From assembly GCF_000001735.4 (NCBI RefSeq), contig NC_003070.9, positions 3,038,001 through 3,102,000 on the forward strand: a stretch of DNA of 64,000 bases, in the 5' to 3' direction. Below, piece by piece: positions 36,479 through 49,689 of the stretch; the first letter of the stretch is position 1; each line of letters begins with the position of its first letter. Made by a program: the position numbers and the translations under genes. Source of the DNA: Arabidopsis thaliana (lineage: Eukaryota; Streptophyta; Magnoliopsida; Brassicales; Brassicaceae). The notes beneath the pieces were generated by a model. The model did not search any database, was not told the origin of the DNA, and saw only the letters and a list, made by a program, of their open reading frames with translations.

Positions 36479-36906
36479 ATTAATATGATAATATTGATAT
36501 CAAATCTAATTTGTTGATTTTAATTGGTTACTTTTTTGGAAATTAATAATGTATTTCGTTTTTGAGTTAAATTTAATTAATTAAATTAGTATTTGACTTT
36601 TTAATTTTTAAAGAAATGAATTAATTTACTCTTTAAAATTTTATTTCTAATGGCATACGTATGTAATTACTTACAAAAAATAAGGTTACATTTTAAAAAT
36701 TAATATGATAATTTAGATATCAAATCTAATTTGTTGATTTTAATTGGTTACTTTTCTGGAAATTAATAATGTATTTCGTTTTTGAGTTAAATTTAATTAA
36801 TTAAATTAGTATTTGACTCTTTAATTTTTAAAGAAATGAATTAATTTACTCTTTAAAATTTTATTTCTAATGGCATACCTATATAATTACTTACAAAAAA
36901 GAAGAT
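36479..36906 (+). repeat. Tandem duplication of about 220 bp, two copies
   Basis: TAATATGATA at 36481 recurs at 36701. The following 200 bases match with few differences (for example TTTTTTGG/TTTTCTGG, GACTTTTTA/GACTCTTTA, TACGTATG/TACCTATA). Non-coding and AT-rich. Confidence 0.9.
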
Positions 36907-39215
36907 TATATTTCAAATGTACTTCCCAAATAATATAGTAGGATCACTTCCATTCCGAGTTTTCTTCTTTCTTTGATATATATATCTACTTATTTATTTA
37001 CTCGGTTTGATTTTATAATAAATTTGTTTATAATTATTTTCTGAACAAGAGATGGCCATAAAATACAGTGATGAAATCAATAATGGTCCATGCAAATGTA
37101 CTCAAATTATCCACTTGGAAAGTTTATAGTATACAATGGGTTGTTACGTATTTTAGAATCTAATTTGCATGGCGATTTAATTGACATTTCATCATCAACC
37201 GAGCTATAACGAGAGATAAACCAGAAGATGCAACGTTCGTGAACAAACTCGACTGATATTCTAGATGGTTTTATTTATTTTTTACTTATAGAAAGGAACA
37301 AATTAGATTTAAAGATAATATGCTCTAATCTAAGAGTTTGGAACCACTATACCACATACTATATCCCATGATTAAAAAAAATCTCAATTATTATAGCGCA
37401 AATGATTGGTTTTCATCAGTTAATAGAACTTGCTGAGTGAGTCCCCAAATTTGAGGATGATTAGTAATTTAGTATCGTAAAGACTAAAAAAGACTTAAGA
37501 AAAATAGTAATGATTAGAGAAGTCAAACCTTTAATAATTAAGATAGATAAAGAGAGACAAGGTTGCTCAACCCCACTTGGAGTGTGATGCTTTTTTGGCA
37601 GTGTTCCTTTATGATAACACATCTCTTCACACACAACTTTAGTGTATCACAGGCCCATGTCACTTTAAGATAAGATAACATATTCTAGTATATGATTATT
37701 TTCATATTTGTAAGTGTATTAAATTATTCATAGACACACCATGAATTAATTGTAATAATGCGAAGGACCTGTATCATGTAACAGAGACAGACGAAGTGTG
37801 CAGAGGTCGGTGAGAAGCAATTTGGTCACCATGCTCCAACTCTCTTCTCTAGGTCCCTTTTGCTTTAATTTTCTCGTTTAATAACAATATCTTATGAAAG
37901 CAGTTACCATATCAATTGAAGGATTGTATAATACCGTAATTTATTTATATATAGTACATCTAATTAAACATTAATTATTTCTACTAATAGCCTAAAACCA
38001 CTACTAATACAACAACTAGTACTTGTTTACGATAATTATTAAACTTGTCTCGATACCTACAACATGCCCAAAAAAGTAATCAATACTTTGTTTAATCACA
38101 AAGATCTCAGTGAGATGGTTCTATAGATAGTATTTCTGATTTGTTAGTATATTAGAGAATTGACCATCTATTAAAATAAGAGAATGAACACTATTTGATA
38201 AAACAATACATACGCAATTATCATTGTCTTTAATTTTTATCAAAGTAATCATACGATCGACTATTTGTATGCAAAAATTCATCATTTTATTTGCAAAAAA
38301 AAACAAACAAACATGGTAGAATTGTATTTGGTGTGTGTTTTAACAAATTGTTGCAATGTTTAGTGCAACATATATAATCCACTATATATAATCATTGACA
38401 TAATTAATATTTGATTATATGAAGCAATTTCTCTTTAATTATGTGTTTATAAATATAGGGAGAAAAGAAAAATAGAGAGAAAGGTAAAGAGTAGAGCTAA
38501 TGATTCGGGCGACGCTAAAAGGTTGAATGTTCGAGAGAAACGGAGTCTCAGAGACTGTGAAAACAAAAAATCAAAATCCTCAGTTACAGACGATTTGGTC
38601 CCCTCTCTTCTCTCTCTGCGTCCGTCTTGTGCGTCGATTTGTCTCCATCTCCTTCTCTCTCCGCCTACTTTCTCAGGACTACTCCAATTCGCCGACTTTT
38701 TCTCCTCTGTTCTCTGCATTTGGATTGATGCCACTTTAATACTTTGAGGTTCTCACTCTCTCTTTCTCTCTTCGCTGACTTCGATTGCTTCAGTACCCTT
38801 TTTCTCAGGTCAGCTACGATGATAGCTTTATTCAGACAAGAAGATCAAAGTTTTGATCTTTTTGTTTTGGTTTTCTTAAGAGATGGTTAATTAGGTCTTG
38901 AGTGCGCTGTTTTGAATCGTTCTTCAGTGTGATTAAACAATTGGTTTTGATTTGACTAATCATGTTGCCATTAAACTAAGTGAAAATCTCTGCTTTTTTT
39001 ATATTGCATATTGATGATTGAGACATTGATTTCTTTTCTATTTCTTTATTTCCCAGTTTCTAATTTGGGAACTGAAAAGTTTTCTAATTTAAGCATTACA
39101 AAGTGTACAATTTTTGTTTCTGGCAAGTTTTTCTTGGCCTAATTCGTCTATTTTATGAATTCACCTTTTTAGGATCAAGACTTCGTAAAAGATTGTTTCT
39201 GTAAAACGCAACACC
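36907..39215. promoter_or_regulatory. PIF3 upstream region and 5' leader, including a leader intron
   Basis: The distal part is AT-rich with no coding signal. A GC-richer leader occupies about 38,450-38,808. A leader intron is predicted at 38809-39172 (CTCAG/GTCAGC ... TTTTTAG/GATC), ending 43 bp before the PIF3 ATG. The leader contains several upstream ATGs, among them one opening a 70-codon frame (38527-38739). If the intron is retained it adds another (38819, 23 codons). Confidence 0.65.
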
Positions 39216-41367
39216 ATGCCTCTGTTTGAGCTTTTCAGGCTCACCAAAGCTAAGCTTGAATCTGCTCAAGACAGGAACCCTTCTCCGTGAGTCCCATTCA
39301 CTTGTCTCTCTTTAAGTCTGCCTTGTTTCAAGTTCATCAAATTCATGTGTTTTTTTGTTGTGTGTGAAAAATAACAGACCTGTAGATGAAGTTGTGGAGC
39401 TGGTGTGGGAAAATGGTCAGATATCAACTCAAAGTCAGTCAAGTAGATCGAGGAACATTCCTCCACCACAAGCAAACTCTTCTAGAGCTAGAGAGATTGG
39501 AAATGGCTCAAAGACGACTATGGTGGACGAGATCCCTATGTCAGTGCCATCACTAATGACGGGTTTGAGTCAAGACGATGACTTTGTTCCATGGTTGAAT
39601 CATCATCCCTCCCTTGATGGATATTGCTCTGATTTCTTGCGTGATGTGTCGTCTCCTGTTACTGTCAACGAGCAAGAGAGTGATATGGCGGTAAACCAAA
39701 CTGCTTTCCCGTTGTTTCAGAGAAGAAAGGATGGCAATGAATCAGCTCCTGCTGCTTCTTCGTCGCAGTATAACGGTTTCCAATCGCATTCTCTGTATGG
39801 AAGTGATAGAGCTAGAGATCTTCCTAGCCAACAAACCAATCCGGATCGGTTTACTCAGACGCAGGAACCACTAATTACTAGTAACAAGCCTAGTTTGGTC
39901 AACTTTTCACATTTCTTACGCCCTGCAACTTTTGCGAAGACTACTAATAATAACCTTCATGACACTAAAGAAAAGAGTCCTCAAAGCCCGCCAAATGTGT
40001 TTCAGACCAGAGTTCTTGGAGCTAAAGACTCTGAAGATAAGGTTCTTAACGAGTCTGTTGCTTCTGCTACGCCTAAAGATAACCAAAAGGCTTGCCTAAT
40101 ATCAGAGGACTCATGTAGAAAAGACCAAGAGAGTGAAAAAGCAGTTGTATGTTCTTCTGTTGGCTCGGGTAATAGTCTCGATGGCCCATCCGAAAGTCCT
40201 TCACTTTCTTTAAAGAGAAAGCATTCGAATATTCAAGACATTGACTGTCATAGTGAAGTGAGTTAAACTCATGTCATTTTATGCACATTACAATTTCGTT
40301 TCTTTGTTGTTTTCTTCAGTTTTTTTATTGAATATTGTTGAGCAGGATGTGGAAGAAGAATCAGGAGATGGAAGAAAGGAAGCAGGTCCATCTCGAACGG
40401 GTTTGGGTTCAAAGAGAAGCCGCTCTGCAGAAGTGCATAATCTGTCTGAAAGGGTGAGTGAGTGAAGCCCCTAAAGGGTTTTTGTCCATTCTCAAACTCA
40501 CAAAAGATTGCTATATTTGGTAACTTACTGTCCTCAATTTTCAGAGACGGCGTGATAGGATCAACGAGAAGATGCGTGCCCTGCAAGAACTCATTCCAAA
40601 CTGTAACAAGGTCAGCTTCTTCTCCTTTACAAATACCATTCATGATTCATTTTTGTTTGAAAGATAAGGAGCAATGCCAAATAAACTAAAACTTGCATCT
40701 TAGAACGAATTGCTAAAGGTTTTTGATTGGTTTCCGTATTTATTAAACCGGAAAAACAATTGAAACCATATTGTAAGCAAGATTGTTCAAGCCGAGAATT
40801 TTCGTATTTAATCAGCTTTTGTAACATTTATATGGTTTAAAGGTGGACAAAGCTTCGATGCTAGATGAAGCCATCGAGTATCTCAAGTCACTCCAACTTC
40901 AAGTGCAGGTAACACTCTCATTACTCTCTAGAGTCGATAAAAATCGTGCAAACTAATAATCTAAACACAATAATCGCCAACAGATCATGTCAATGGCGTC
41001 TGGTTACTATCTGCCACCGGCGGTTATGTTCCCACCGGGTATGGGGCATTACCCGGCAGCAGCTGCTGCAATGGCAATGGGTATGGGAATGCCTTATGCA
41101 ATGGGCTTGCCTGATTTGAGCCGTGGTGGTTCATCGGTTAACCACGGACCACAGTTCCAAGTCTCGGGGATGCAACAACAACCAGTGGCGATGGGTATTC
41201 CACGTGTCTCTGGTGGTGGTATCTTTGCCGGTTCTTCGACGATTGGCAATGGCTCGACTAGAGATTTATCTGGTTCTAAAGATCAAACAACGACGAATAA
41301 CAACAGTAACTTGAAACCAATAAAGAGAAAACAGGGGTCTTCTGATCAGTTTTGTGGATCGTCGTGA
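39216..41367 (+). CDS. PIF3: Phytochrome-interacting factor 3 (bHLH transcription factor)
   Basis: Six exons (39216-39286, 39378-40257, 40346-40453, 40545-40610, 40843-40908, 40984-41367) sum to 525 codons, 524 residues. Near the N-terminus is the active-phytochrome-B-binding motif [15 protein letters not shown] long Ser-rich region follows, with the phyA-binding area around residues 190-215. Then comes the bHLH domain: [19 protein letters not shown] carries the H-E-R residues that contact a G-box, followed by loop and helix 2 ([20 protein letters not shown]). The C-terminus is Met/Gly/Ala-rich. PIF3 represses photomorphogenesis in darkness and is degraded after light-activated phytochrome binds it. 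The exon structure is complete and undamaged. I recall the locus as At1g09530. Confidence 0.97.
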
Positions 41368-44300
41368 CATAAATACAAACTTATGAACTGATGTATTGTT
41401 TATTTGTAGCATTCAAACAAATCTATTTTATAATCCTAAACAAAATTAATTTGTGTTCGTTATAACAGTGAAGAGCTTTGTGCTTATTGGTGGGTTCTGT
41501 TCTGTTTCTTGTTTTGAATTAAAAAATGTTTTTAATATTTTCAAAGGTTTTGTTCCCTTTTTAATGTAGCGTGGGGTTCACTATATAGATGGACCTGGTT
41601 AAACAAGCGTGATGGGCTTCTCAGCCCATTTTGTTAAATAACTTAATTATGACATTTTCTTTCGATTTCCTTTTTTTTCTTTTTTTGGGCCAGGACTATT
41701 GAACTAGTGAAGCTGAATATATACCCACGCGAAAATTGAAATTATTGGAAGTTTTTTTTTTTTTTTTTTTTTGTTGGAACCTATAGGGTGTATATAAGTT
41801 ACATGATACACGGTGTTTGAGCGCATCACTTAGCTTGATATGTAGTTTATGTTATACGTAGTAAGTGATTCGCTCACGCATGACTGTTACGTTTTCTTTA
41901 ACAAAAAGAAAGGGAATCGATGGTTAGGGTTAGGTCAACGATCGGAGGAGTTGAGCTAGAGCCTAGAGAACCATAGTTTGGAAGAGGGCAAATGTGAGCT
42001 CCTGATTTGTTTCTCGGATGCTGGAAGCTATATATATGTCCATGATTGTATCGATTGGGAGTTTTGTCGAAAGTAAAAAATTTCTTCCTCAATTCTTTAG
42101 GAAGTTTGTTACTTTGTTTTATGTTCACAAAACGTTGTCAACTTCTCGTAGATGCTTGTTTCTATAGTTAGAGATGTTTTATATACCCAGCCTGCCAGCC
42201 AGCGAGCAGACTTTTATTAATAGTTTCCCCTATATATAGGCTATATAGCTTTAGCGTAAACTTAAGTTCTGTGTGGTAAATCGCGTCTTCACAAACATTT
42301 TTGCACCAAAGACTTCTTAAAAGTAATATATAGAAGAGAAATTTAGATGATTCTGTCCTCGTTTAAATTGATGAGACTTATTAAACTTAAGTAATGCATA
42401 ATAAATAAAACATTAAAACCTTTAGTACTGAAAAAGGTAGTCTATATAGTGGAAAGCAGAGAAGAACAAAAAAGGGTTTATACTTCCATTTAGATTTTGT
42501 ATCTTCTAATGGAGGTGGATTAGACAGCTCTAACTAATTACGAAAGACAACAAGCAGTAGAAAATGGACACGTCGAACACCTAGGGAGACAAATTAATGA
42601 ATTACACGAGGTTTAGATCGAAACTTGAAATAGAAGAAAATGGTGTTAATGTGGCAAAGCAAAAGAAAAGTTAAACATCATTTTGCTTTTGGCTACATTA
42701 ATATATCAAGATTACCTATGATTATGTCTCTTCTTCTCTCCTTTCTTACCAGTTAGATTGGGCCATATTAGAGAGAAATTCAACCATACAAGCCCTCTTT
42801 TCTCACTTTTAATCAAATCTGTAATATTATTTGCCTTCTTTTCTAAGTTTGATATTTTTCTCGACCACAAAATCACAAAACACAAATCAAATGATCAGTT
42901 TTGGAAAAGCAAATGAGGCAAGCAATTAGTAAAAATAGCATAACCACTTGGGTGTTTAATTTTTTTCCGTATAATCCAAAAGTATTTTTTCAGTAGAACT
43001 ACAACATAAAATAAAGGACTTAATTAACAAGTATATAATCATCAAAATCGTATTATAAAACCATTTATTTTATTTGAAAAACTAACTCAATCCACAATAA
43101 CTCAACTAATTAGAAAAGCATCAGCCAAAAAAATGATTAAAAAATATAATAAAAAAATGATTATCTTTCAATTTGGGGGCATAATATATTTATCAGAAAA
43201 CATTGCTTTTTTATTAACGAAAGGAATATTTAGAAGAAACTTTAAAATATAGAAAAAGATAACAGAAAATAATGAAAAGGGACCTTAGTACAAAGTGCAT
43301 GCATGTGCTAATGTTTCCTTGATGATGGGATTAGTGCTAAACGGGCCAATTAAGATGGTATACAATAATACAATTAAGGTCACTTCTCATTGGGCCCTCT
43401 ATCTCTTTCTCCGTGACCTCATCCTCTTAATCTAAAATGACTAAATGTTCTATACTTTTTAATAAGTCCCTTTCTCCTTGTCTAATTAATAAAATTCTTT
43501 TTAACACAAAAAAAAGCCGAAAAATCTTCCATCAACATCGTTGTAGAGCGTTATTAAAAATTGTACACTTCCACAAACTTTTATTGGATGCATATTTTCG
43601 TTAGTCAATATAATTGGTGGTTATATCCTTTAATAGCGTAATCTAGATTTGGGTCTAAACCTTTTAGTTATAGAAACCTAGCGTACAGAGTAAACAACAA
43701 GATACATTGATGAATAATGTATGTAAACTAAGTCGGAGCCAAGATAAAACAAAAATATTAGTTTTGTTCTCCCTCGTTTTTTATGATATCGCTATGTCAG
43801 GATCACTTATTTTTTTCACGAATATTGACATATATTTCTAAAATTAGTTCGATAAAAGATTATTGGGTTCATAAATGATTAATGGTAAATGTATCAATTT
43901 TTGGCTACCAAAACCTTAAATACTAAGATGCTTATTGGAGTTCGAACTCACTTCCATAATTAGGTTAACATTTTTAAGAATAGCTTGCTCAGAGATAGCA
44001 TATGCATTCAGATTGAAAAAAGGATGGAACAAAAATCATCGTAGGTGACACAATCACTAAGTTTTCAAGTTCCTATATATACCTGACGACTATTTTTTAT
44101 AAGCTTGATCAAGAGAAGCCAGAAAACAAAAAAAGTAATGCGATGCTGATTACAAGTTGTAAAATGCACAACCCCAAGAATTCTAACAGAACCACTTATT
44201 GTGATATATCTTGCTTTTCGAATTTTTCAGCAGTTTCATTTTGGTTGTCAGGACTCAGATGTATTATAATATAGTAACTTACATCGAAACCAAATTAAAG

Positions 44301-47300
44301 CGCCTTCAAATCATATATATATTTTTCTTGAATTTTGATTTAAAAAAATGGGAACCCTAAGAGAACATAATAGGGCCTAGATTTAAGGAAAGCTATATAT
44401 GTTAATACTATGAGAGACGTGTTCAGTGTACAGCCTCTTCTCCGTATTTTTTGTCGGCGAAGATGTTATAATCCTCGTGAGTTGTAACAATGGCGAACGA
44501 CAACGACCATATGATGGACCCTTTCTCACTTCTCTACTTAGACAGACTTTCAAATTACCTTAGGGCAAAACCAACGGATATTACAGTGATTATATATACT
44601 TAATTAGCTTTAAAATGGGGTGCACACACAAAAAAAGGGTGAAAAATATATATATGAAAACGAGTGATAATAAGGATTTTGTTGAGAGAACAGCTCATGT
44701 ATATCCTCTATTGTTCTGTATACATTTTGGTTTTAATGTTTTTTTTTTGAAGGGTTTGGTTTTAATGGTTACTTCAATAATATTTTCCATACATAGCTAC
44801 AATGTAAACCTTCTATTGCACTGCATGAAGATCAACGTAACCATGCAATGATGCAAATTATAATCATTTATCCCCCACCAAAACTAGGGTTCGTATTTTA
44901 AAAAACAAAACAAAACAAAACCTAGAAATATATGCATTCCGCAGTGGTATCATTTTTTGGTCTTTGTACTATTATTGAAAAACATTAACATACATAATTC
45001 AAAAACAAAAATTTAATGGTTTAATTCTCAGGTACAAAAATGATACTTTTCGTAAATGGAGTTTGGTAAGGGAAGTTACCATAATATTGTATGTTTGTTC
45101 TCAAAAAGTAGCATCAAAACTCTTAATATTATAATTAAGTTCAAAAATACAACAAAAAAAAAAAGGTTTAGAAAGAGTTTCTAAAGATTCTGGAAGAGGT
45201 CAAAAAAAATTAACATAATTTTTTGACAAATATCTAATAACCCACAAATTATGATAACTTGGATATATATATATATCTGAAGAGATTATTTTGAGGTTTC
45301 GACAAGGATATTTTTTAAAACTGAAGAGATTAATCTGAGAGCTTAATTGCAAATAACAAATATAGAAGCATGCTCCTATAAAATCAAAATCAACGCTTAA
45401 ATTAAAAAAATCTGAAATGAGATATGGTTTGCATATAATGGAAGGGCTGGCGGCGGATATATGCATGATTATCTTAAAATCATGATGATGATGATCAATG
45501 ATGGGTCTCAATCATGCATGATCCTAATCGAATATGTTCCATTTTTGAGGGGATACTAATAGTTTTTAGTTGTACGTAGTTAACATAAAATGTTTTTCTT
45601 TTCCATGATATACTCCATTAACGTGTTGATTGGTATTAGTTTATTGAGTATGATTAAAAAGAAACTCAGCTGAATTGCAAAGTCTTTCCATATATTATTC
45701 ACGCTTCTCGTAATTAATCATTTGGTGAATTATATAATTCGAAGTATCTTTTGACAGCTCTAGTTCGAGATATTATACAATAAAATCAACTAGCTACTCT
45801 ATTTATTTTATTGTGTTCGATAATGAGACATTTCATGTCGGTTTTGTTTAATTTTATAAGAAGAGACATTATTGAGCGAGTTTTCTTTTTGGGTTCCTGC
45901 ATGAACAATGGCAAATTGTGGGAACTTTACATATCGCTTCTCTCAGACTCTGAGCACTTCTATAAAGCTACACTTTCTGACCAAGACACTAGTCTGACTC
46001 TTTGGTTCGGCCATTTCCAACCAGCACCAGTTGCTGGACCACTTGCTTCTCCATCTTAATGAAGCCACAAATGAACACATTCTCCTCAAAGCTTCCTCTC
46101 AAATTTTTGCAAAATATTTGAAAACCATTTTCTTGTTTTCCTATTAAAATTTGTAATATATAGTAAACTTTTAACAGTAATAAAGAAAAAAGATTAGTAA
46201 GTTCTCTTTTTTAATTCATATACGTGTAGTCTTTTTTCCACGATATTTTTAGGATTGGGTCCCAATAAACAAATGGATAAACGGTAAGAGTCTAACGAGA
46301 GGCCGTCTCTAGATAACGTAAGAAAGCTACAAAAATTCAACATGTGAATATTTGAGGGAAAGTTTGAGTGGATGGACAAAGAATATACCCTCTCTATTAT
46401 GAATCATTTTAAGGCAAAAAAAGGGAGAAAGATGACAAAGAGAAGTGAGTCAATTTAATTTAAAACGTATAAAGCAAACAAAAGAGACACTTGATTATTC
46501 TCATTCATCTGCAAAAGTAACCATATTTTTTAAGCAAAATTTCTAAATTTCGTTATGTAGCCATTTAATTCCATTTAATCATTTTTGGAAACATTAACCA
46601 ATGATGACAATTTCTTGCTGGTTATGAACCTTTCCCATTATTTCCTTTATTTGATGCGTTCATCTTCACAAATATTTAGTCCTCATTTAGCATTTGCTTT
46701 TAATTCATTGCATTAATCTTTCATGACGACAACACACAACTCTTCTTTGTCCTCATTCTTATCTACATATATCATCTAAGGTGTTATTTTAATTGTTCCA
46801 TTCTCACTACAAATAATTTTTGCAAAAACGTTTCTAATGCTCTAGTAAATATTTGGTTTTGATCCGTGTACGATACACGTATGATGTAATCCTATATCTT
46901 TATACGACGGCTCGCTGATTTTTCTGGGTTGAAAGATTTTAAAATTGATCTTCTAATAAATCACAACAAATTTATACATTAGACATAAATTGAGAATTAC
47001 TCTTTCTCTTGACAAAAAAAACATTCAAAAAGCTTTTGGGAATCACTTTTTCAATAAATCACACATCCCAATAGCTTCAAACAGTTGTAGTAAAATGTAC
47101 GTCAGGTTCACTTGGTGACATATATAATTAAGAGAGAAAAAAAACACATGCACATCATCATTAGCAAAGAGATATCCTTGTCACAGACCAAAATATTTTA
47201 AAGAGCACACATTGCTCCAAACTCTCGTCGACTTTGATACATTATTAAGAACTCTTACCAATTTATATGTGGAATCCATCTTTCCATCAATTATAATCTT

Positions 47301-48332
47301 AATAAACTCTACACTCTTCTCGCAGCTGATTTACTAATAAAAAATAAAAATAAAAAAAACTTTTTGTTTCGATGCTTTCTCTCACTCGGACAAATACTAA
47401 CGATCATTTTAGAATAAGTCAACCATATTGAAAACGACTCTCAACTAATTACGTAAACTTATATTTTGAAGTAGTCATTCTTACATTGTTGTAAACACTT
47501 TTCCATAAATGCATGAAGTTTATAATTATAAAATATTTAGACATATTCCTATCAATTTTTTATAGATCACGATTTACATGAATCTCCGAAAAGAGAAACA
47601 TCAAAAGAATATGGAAAAATTTCCGAAATAAAAACTCTAGAAGAATTGCTGAGGTCACGCCGGTTTTGGCTGTGTAGAGTGATTCGTAACATCTTTTAGG
47701 CTGAACATGAATGAGCATGTCTCCACTACTTAGACTCACATAATTTTAGCTCTATAAAAGAAATAATTTTCGGTGATTGTTTGAAATTAATATATATCGA
47801 TCATACTTTTGTCGTAGCGTTTGAACGTATGATCATAATGGGTCCATTTAGAGATGACGAATGTATGATGATTAGAGTGATGTAAAAGGTTTAAAAAACT
47901 ACTACATGAACTCCATTTCTTAACCTTAACTTTCTTACCATTGGTGCGAGCCGATCCGACGTGGACCAATCAAATTGTTTCTACAAAGCTGAAAAAAATT
48001 TACACACTTTTGCAACTTTTCTCTCAATCCTTTTTTAAAAAGAAGATTTAGAAAAGGAAAATAGTAGTAAAAGAGAGCATAAAATTCAACAAACCCTTCT
48101 GAAGAAAGTGACTTTTCTTAGTTCTATTAATACTCTCTCTCTCTGCAGATCTGTTACTTCATTATCTCTTCCTTTTTTTCATTAGATTCCATTAACCTTC
48201 AAAAGTTTTTCTAATACATTCTCTCTGCTCACAACTTTTTTTTCTTTCAATACTTGTAAAGAAAAAATAGAGCTTTCTTCTTCTTCTCTTTTACTGTTAG
48301 CTTTGCACAGCATTGCAGCTGTGAATAACTAA
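41368..48332. other. Long intergenic region between PIF3 and MYB61
   Basis: Almost 7 kb of AT-rich sequence without a gene I can support. It contains a run of 21 T (41752-41772). A 37-codon open frame lies at 44490-44603 (MANDNDHMMDPF...). A GC-richer patch lies at about 45,880-46,100 with an 82-codon frame (45811-46059) that has no known motif. The last kilobase must hold the MYB61 promoter and leader; CT-rich tracts at 48130-48290 fit a 5' UTR. No transposon ends or tRNA recognised. Confidence 0.5.
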
Positions 48333-49689
48333 ATGGGGAGACATTCTTGCTGTTACAAACAAAAGCTGAGGAAAGGGCTTTGGTCTCCTGAAGAAGACGA
48401 GAAGCTTCTTACTCACATCACCAATCACGGCCATGGCTGCTGGAGCTCTGTCCCTAAACTCGCTGGTAACATTTCTTCCTTTATTCCAAGAAACAAACGA
48501 AGAAGCTACTTTTTGTAATAACAACAGCTGAGTCTTCTTCTACAGGTTTGCAGAGATGTGGGAAGAGTTGTCGACTAAGATGGATCAATTACTTGAGACC
48601 TGATTTAAAGAGAGGAGCTTTTTCTCCTGAAGAAGAGAATCTCATCGTCGAACTTCATGCCGTCCTTGGAAACAGGTAATAATTAGTTATCAACAATAAT
48701 GCTGTCTAAGAAAAAATATCATAGAAAACAGAGGATCATGTTTATGTTTTCAGCTTCATTCCTCTGTTTTTTGCTCTGCTCTGTTTTAACAGAGGATCAA
48801 GTTTATGTCTTAAGCCTCCTCTGTTTTTGGCTTTGGTCTGTTTATACTCAGATGGTCACAGATTGCGTCAAGGCTTCCGGGTAGAACCGACAACGAGATC
48901 AAGAATCTATGGAACTCAAGCATCAAGAAGAAACTGAAACAAAGAGGCATTGACCCAAACACACACAAGCCCATCTCTGAAGTTGAGAGTTTTAGCGACA
49001 AAGACAAACCAACAACAAGCAACAACAAAAGAAGCGGTAACGATCACAAGTCTCCTAGTTCCTCTTCTGCGACTAACCAAGACTTCTTCCTCGAAAGGCC
49101 ATCTGATTTATCCGACTACTTCGGATTTCAGAAGCTTAACTTCAACTCCAATCTAGGACTCTCTGTTACAACTGATTCTTCACTCTGCTCGATGATTCCG
49201 CCGCAGTTTAGCCCCGGGAACATGGTTGGTTCTGTCCTTCAGACACCAGTATGCGTAAAGCCCTCGATTAGTCTTCCTCCCGACAACAACAGTTCGAGTC
49301 CTATCTCCGGAGGAGATCATGTGAAATTGGCTGCACCAAACTGGGAATTTCAGACAAACAACAATAATACCTCAAATTTCTTCGACAATGGCGGATTCTC
49401 ATGGTCTATCCCAAATTCTTCTACTTCTTCTTCACAAGTCAAACCAAATCATAACTTCGAAGAAATAAAATGGTCAGAGTATTTGAACACACCGTTCTTC
49501 ATAGGGAGTACTGTACAGAGTCAAACCTCTCAACCAATCTACATCAAATCAGAAACAGATTACTTAGCCAATGTTTCAAACATGACAGATCCTTGGAGCC
49601 AAAACGAGAACTTGGGCACAACTGAAACTAGTGACGTGTTCTCCAAGGATCTTCAGAGAATGGCCGTCTCTTTTGGTCAGTCCCTTTAG
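48333..49689 (+). CDS. MYB61: R2R3-MYB transcription factor
   Basis: Three exons (48333-48465, 48546-48675, 48852-49689) give 366 residues. R2 repeat: [26 protein letters not shown]...CGKSCRLRW, with its three Trp; R3 repeat: [17 protein letters not shown]...[20 protein letters not shown], with Phe replacing the first Trp as usual in plants. The C-terminal region is Ser/Asn-rich with EIKWSEYL and [12 protein letters not shown]. The family binds AC-type elements. MYB61 is known to control seed mucilage, xylem/lignin genes and stomatal aperture. Intron positions are standard for this MYB class. Intron 2 carries an internal duplication. I recall the locus as At1g09540. Confidence 0.95.
48728..48848 (+). 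repeat. Imperfect tandem duplication (about 60 bp) within MYB61 intron 2
   Basis: ACAGAGGATCATGTTTATGT (48728) recurs as ACAGAGGATCAAGTTTATGT (48789). Both are followed by a CCTCTGTTTTT...CTCTG/GTCTGTTT stretch. Each unit ends in a pyrimidine-rich tract followed by AG, so the real acceptor (48851) has an upstream look-alike near 48792. Confidence 0.85.

Noticed and set aside
43930-43955. GGAGTTCGAACTC resembling a tRNA T-loop
   Set aside because: No matching acceptor stem, D-arm or anticodon arm can be found around it on either strand.
44490-44603. 37-codon open frame MANDNDHMMDPF...
   Set aside because: Reasonable ATG context, but too short and without family or conservation evidence visible here; mentioned only in the intergenic entry.
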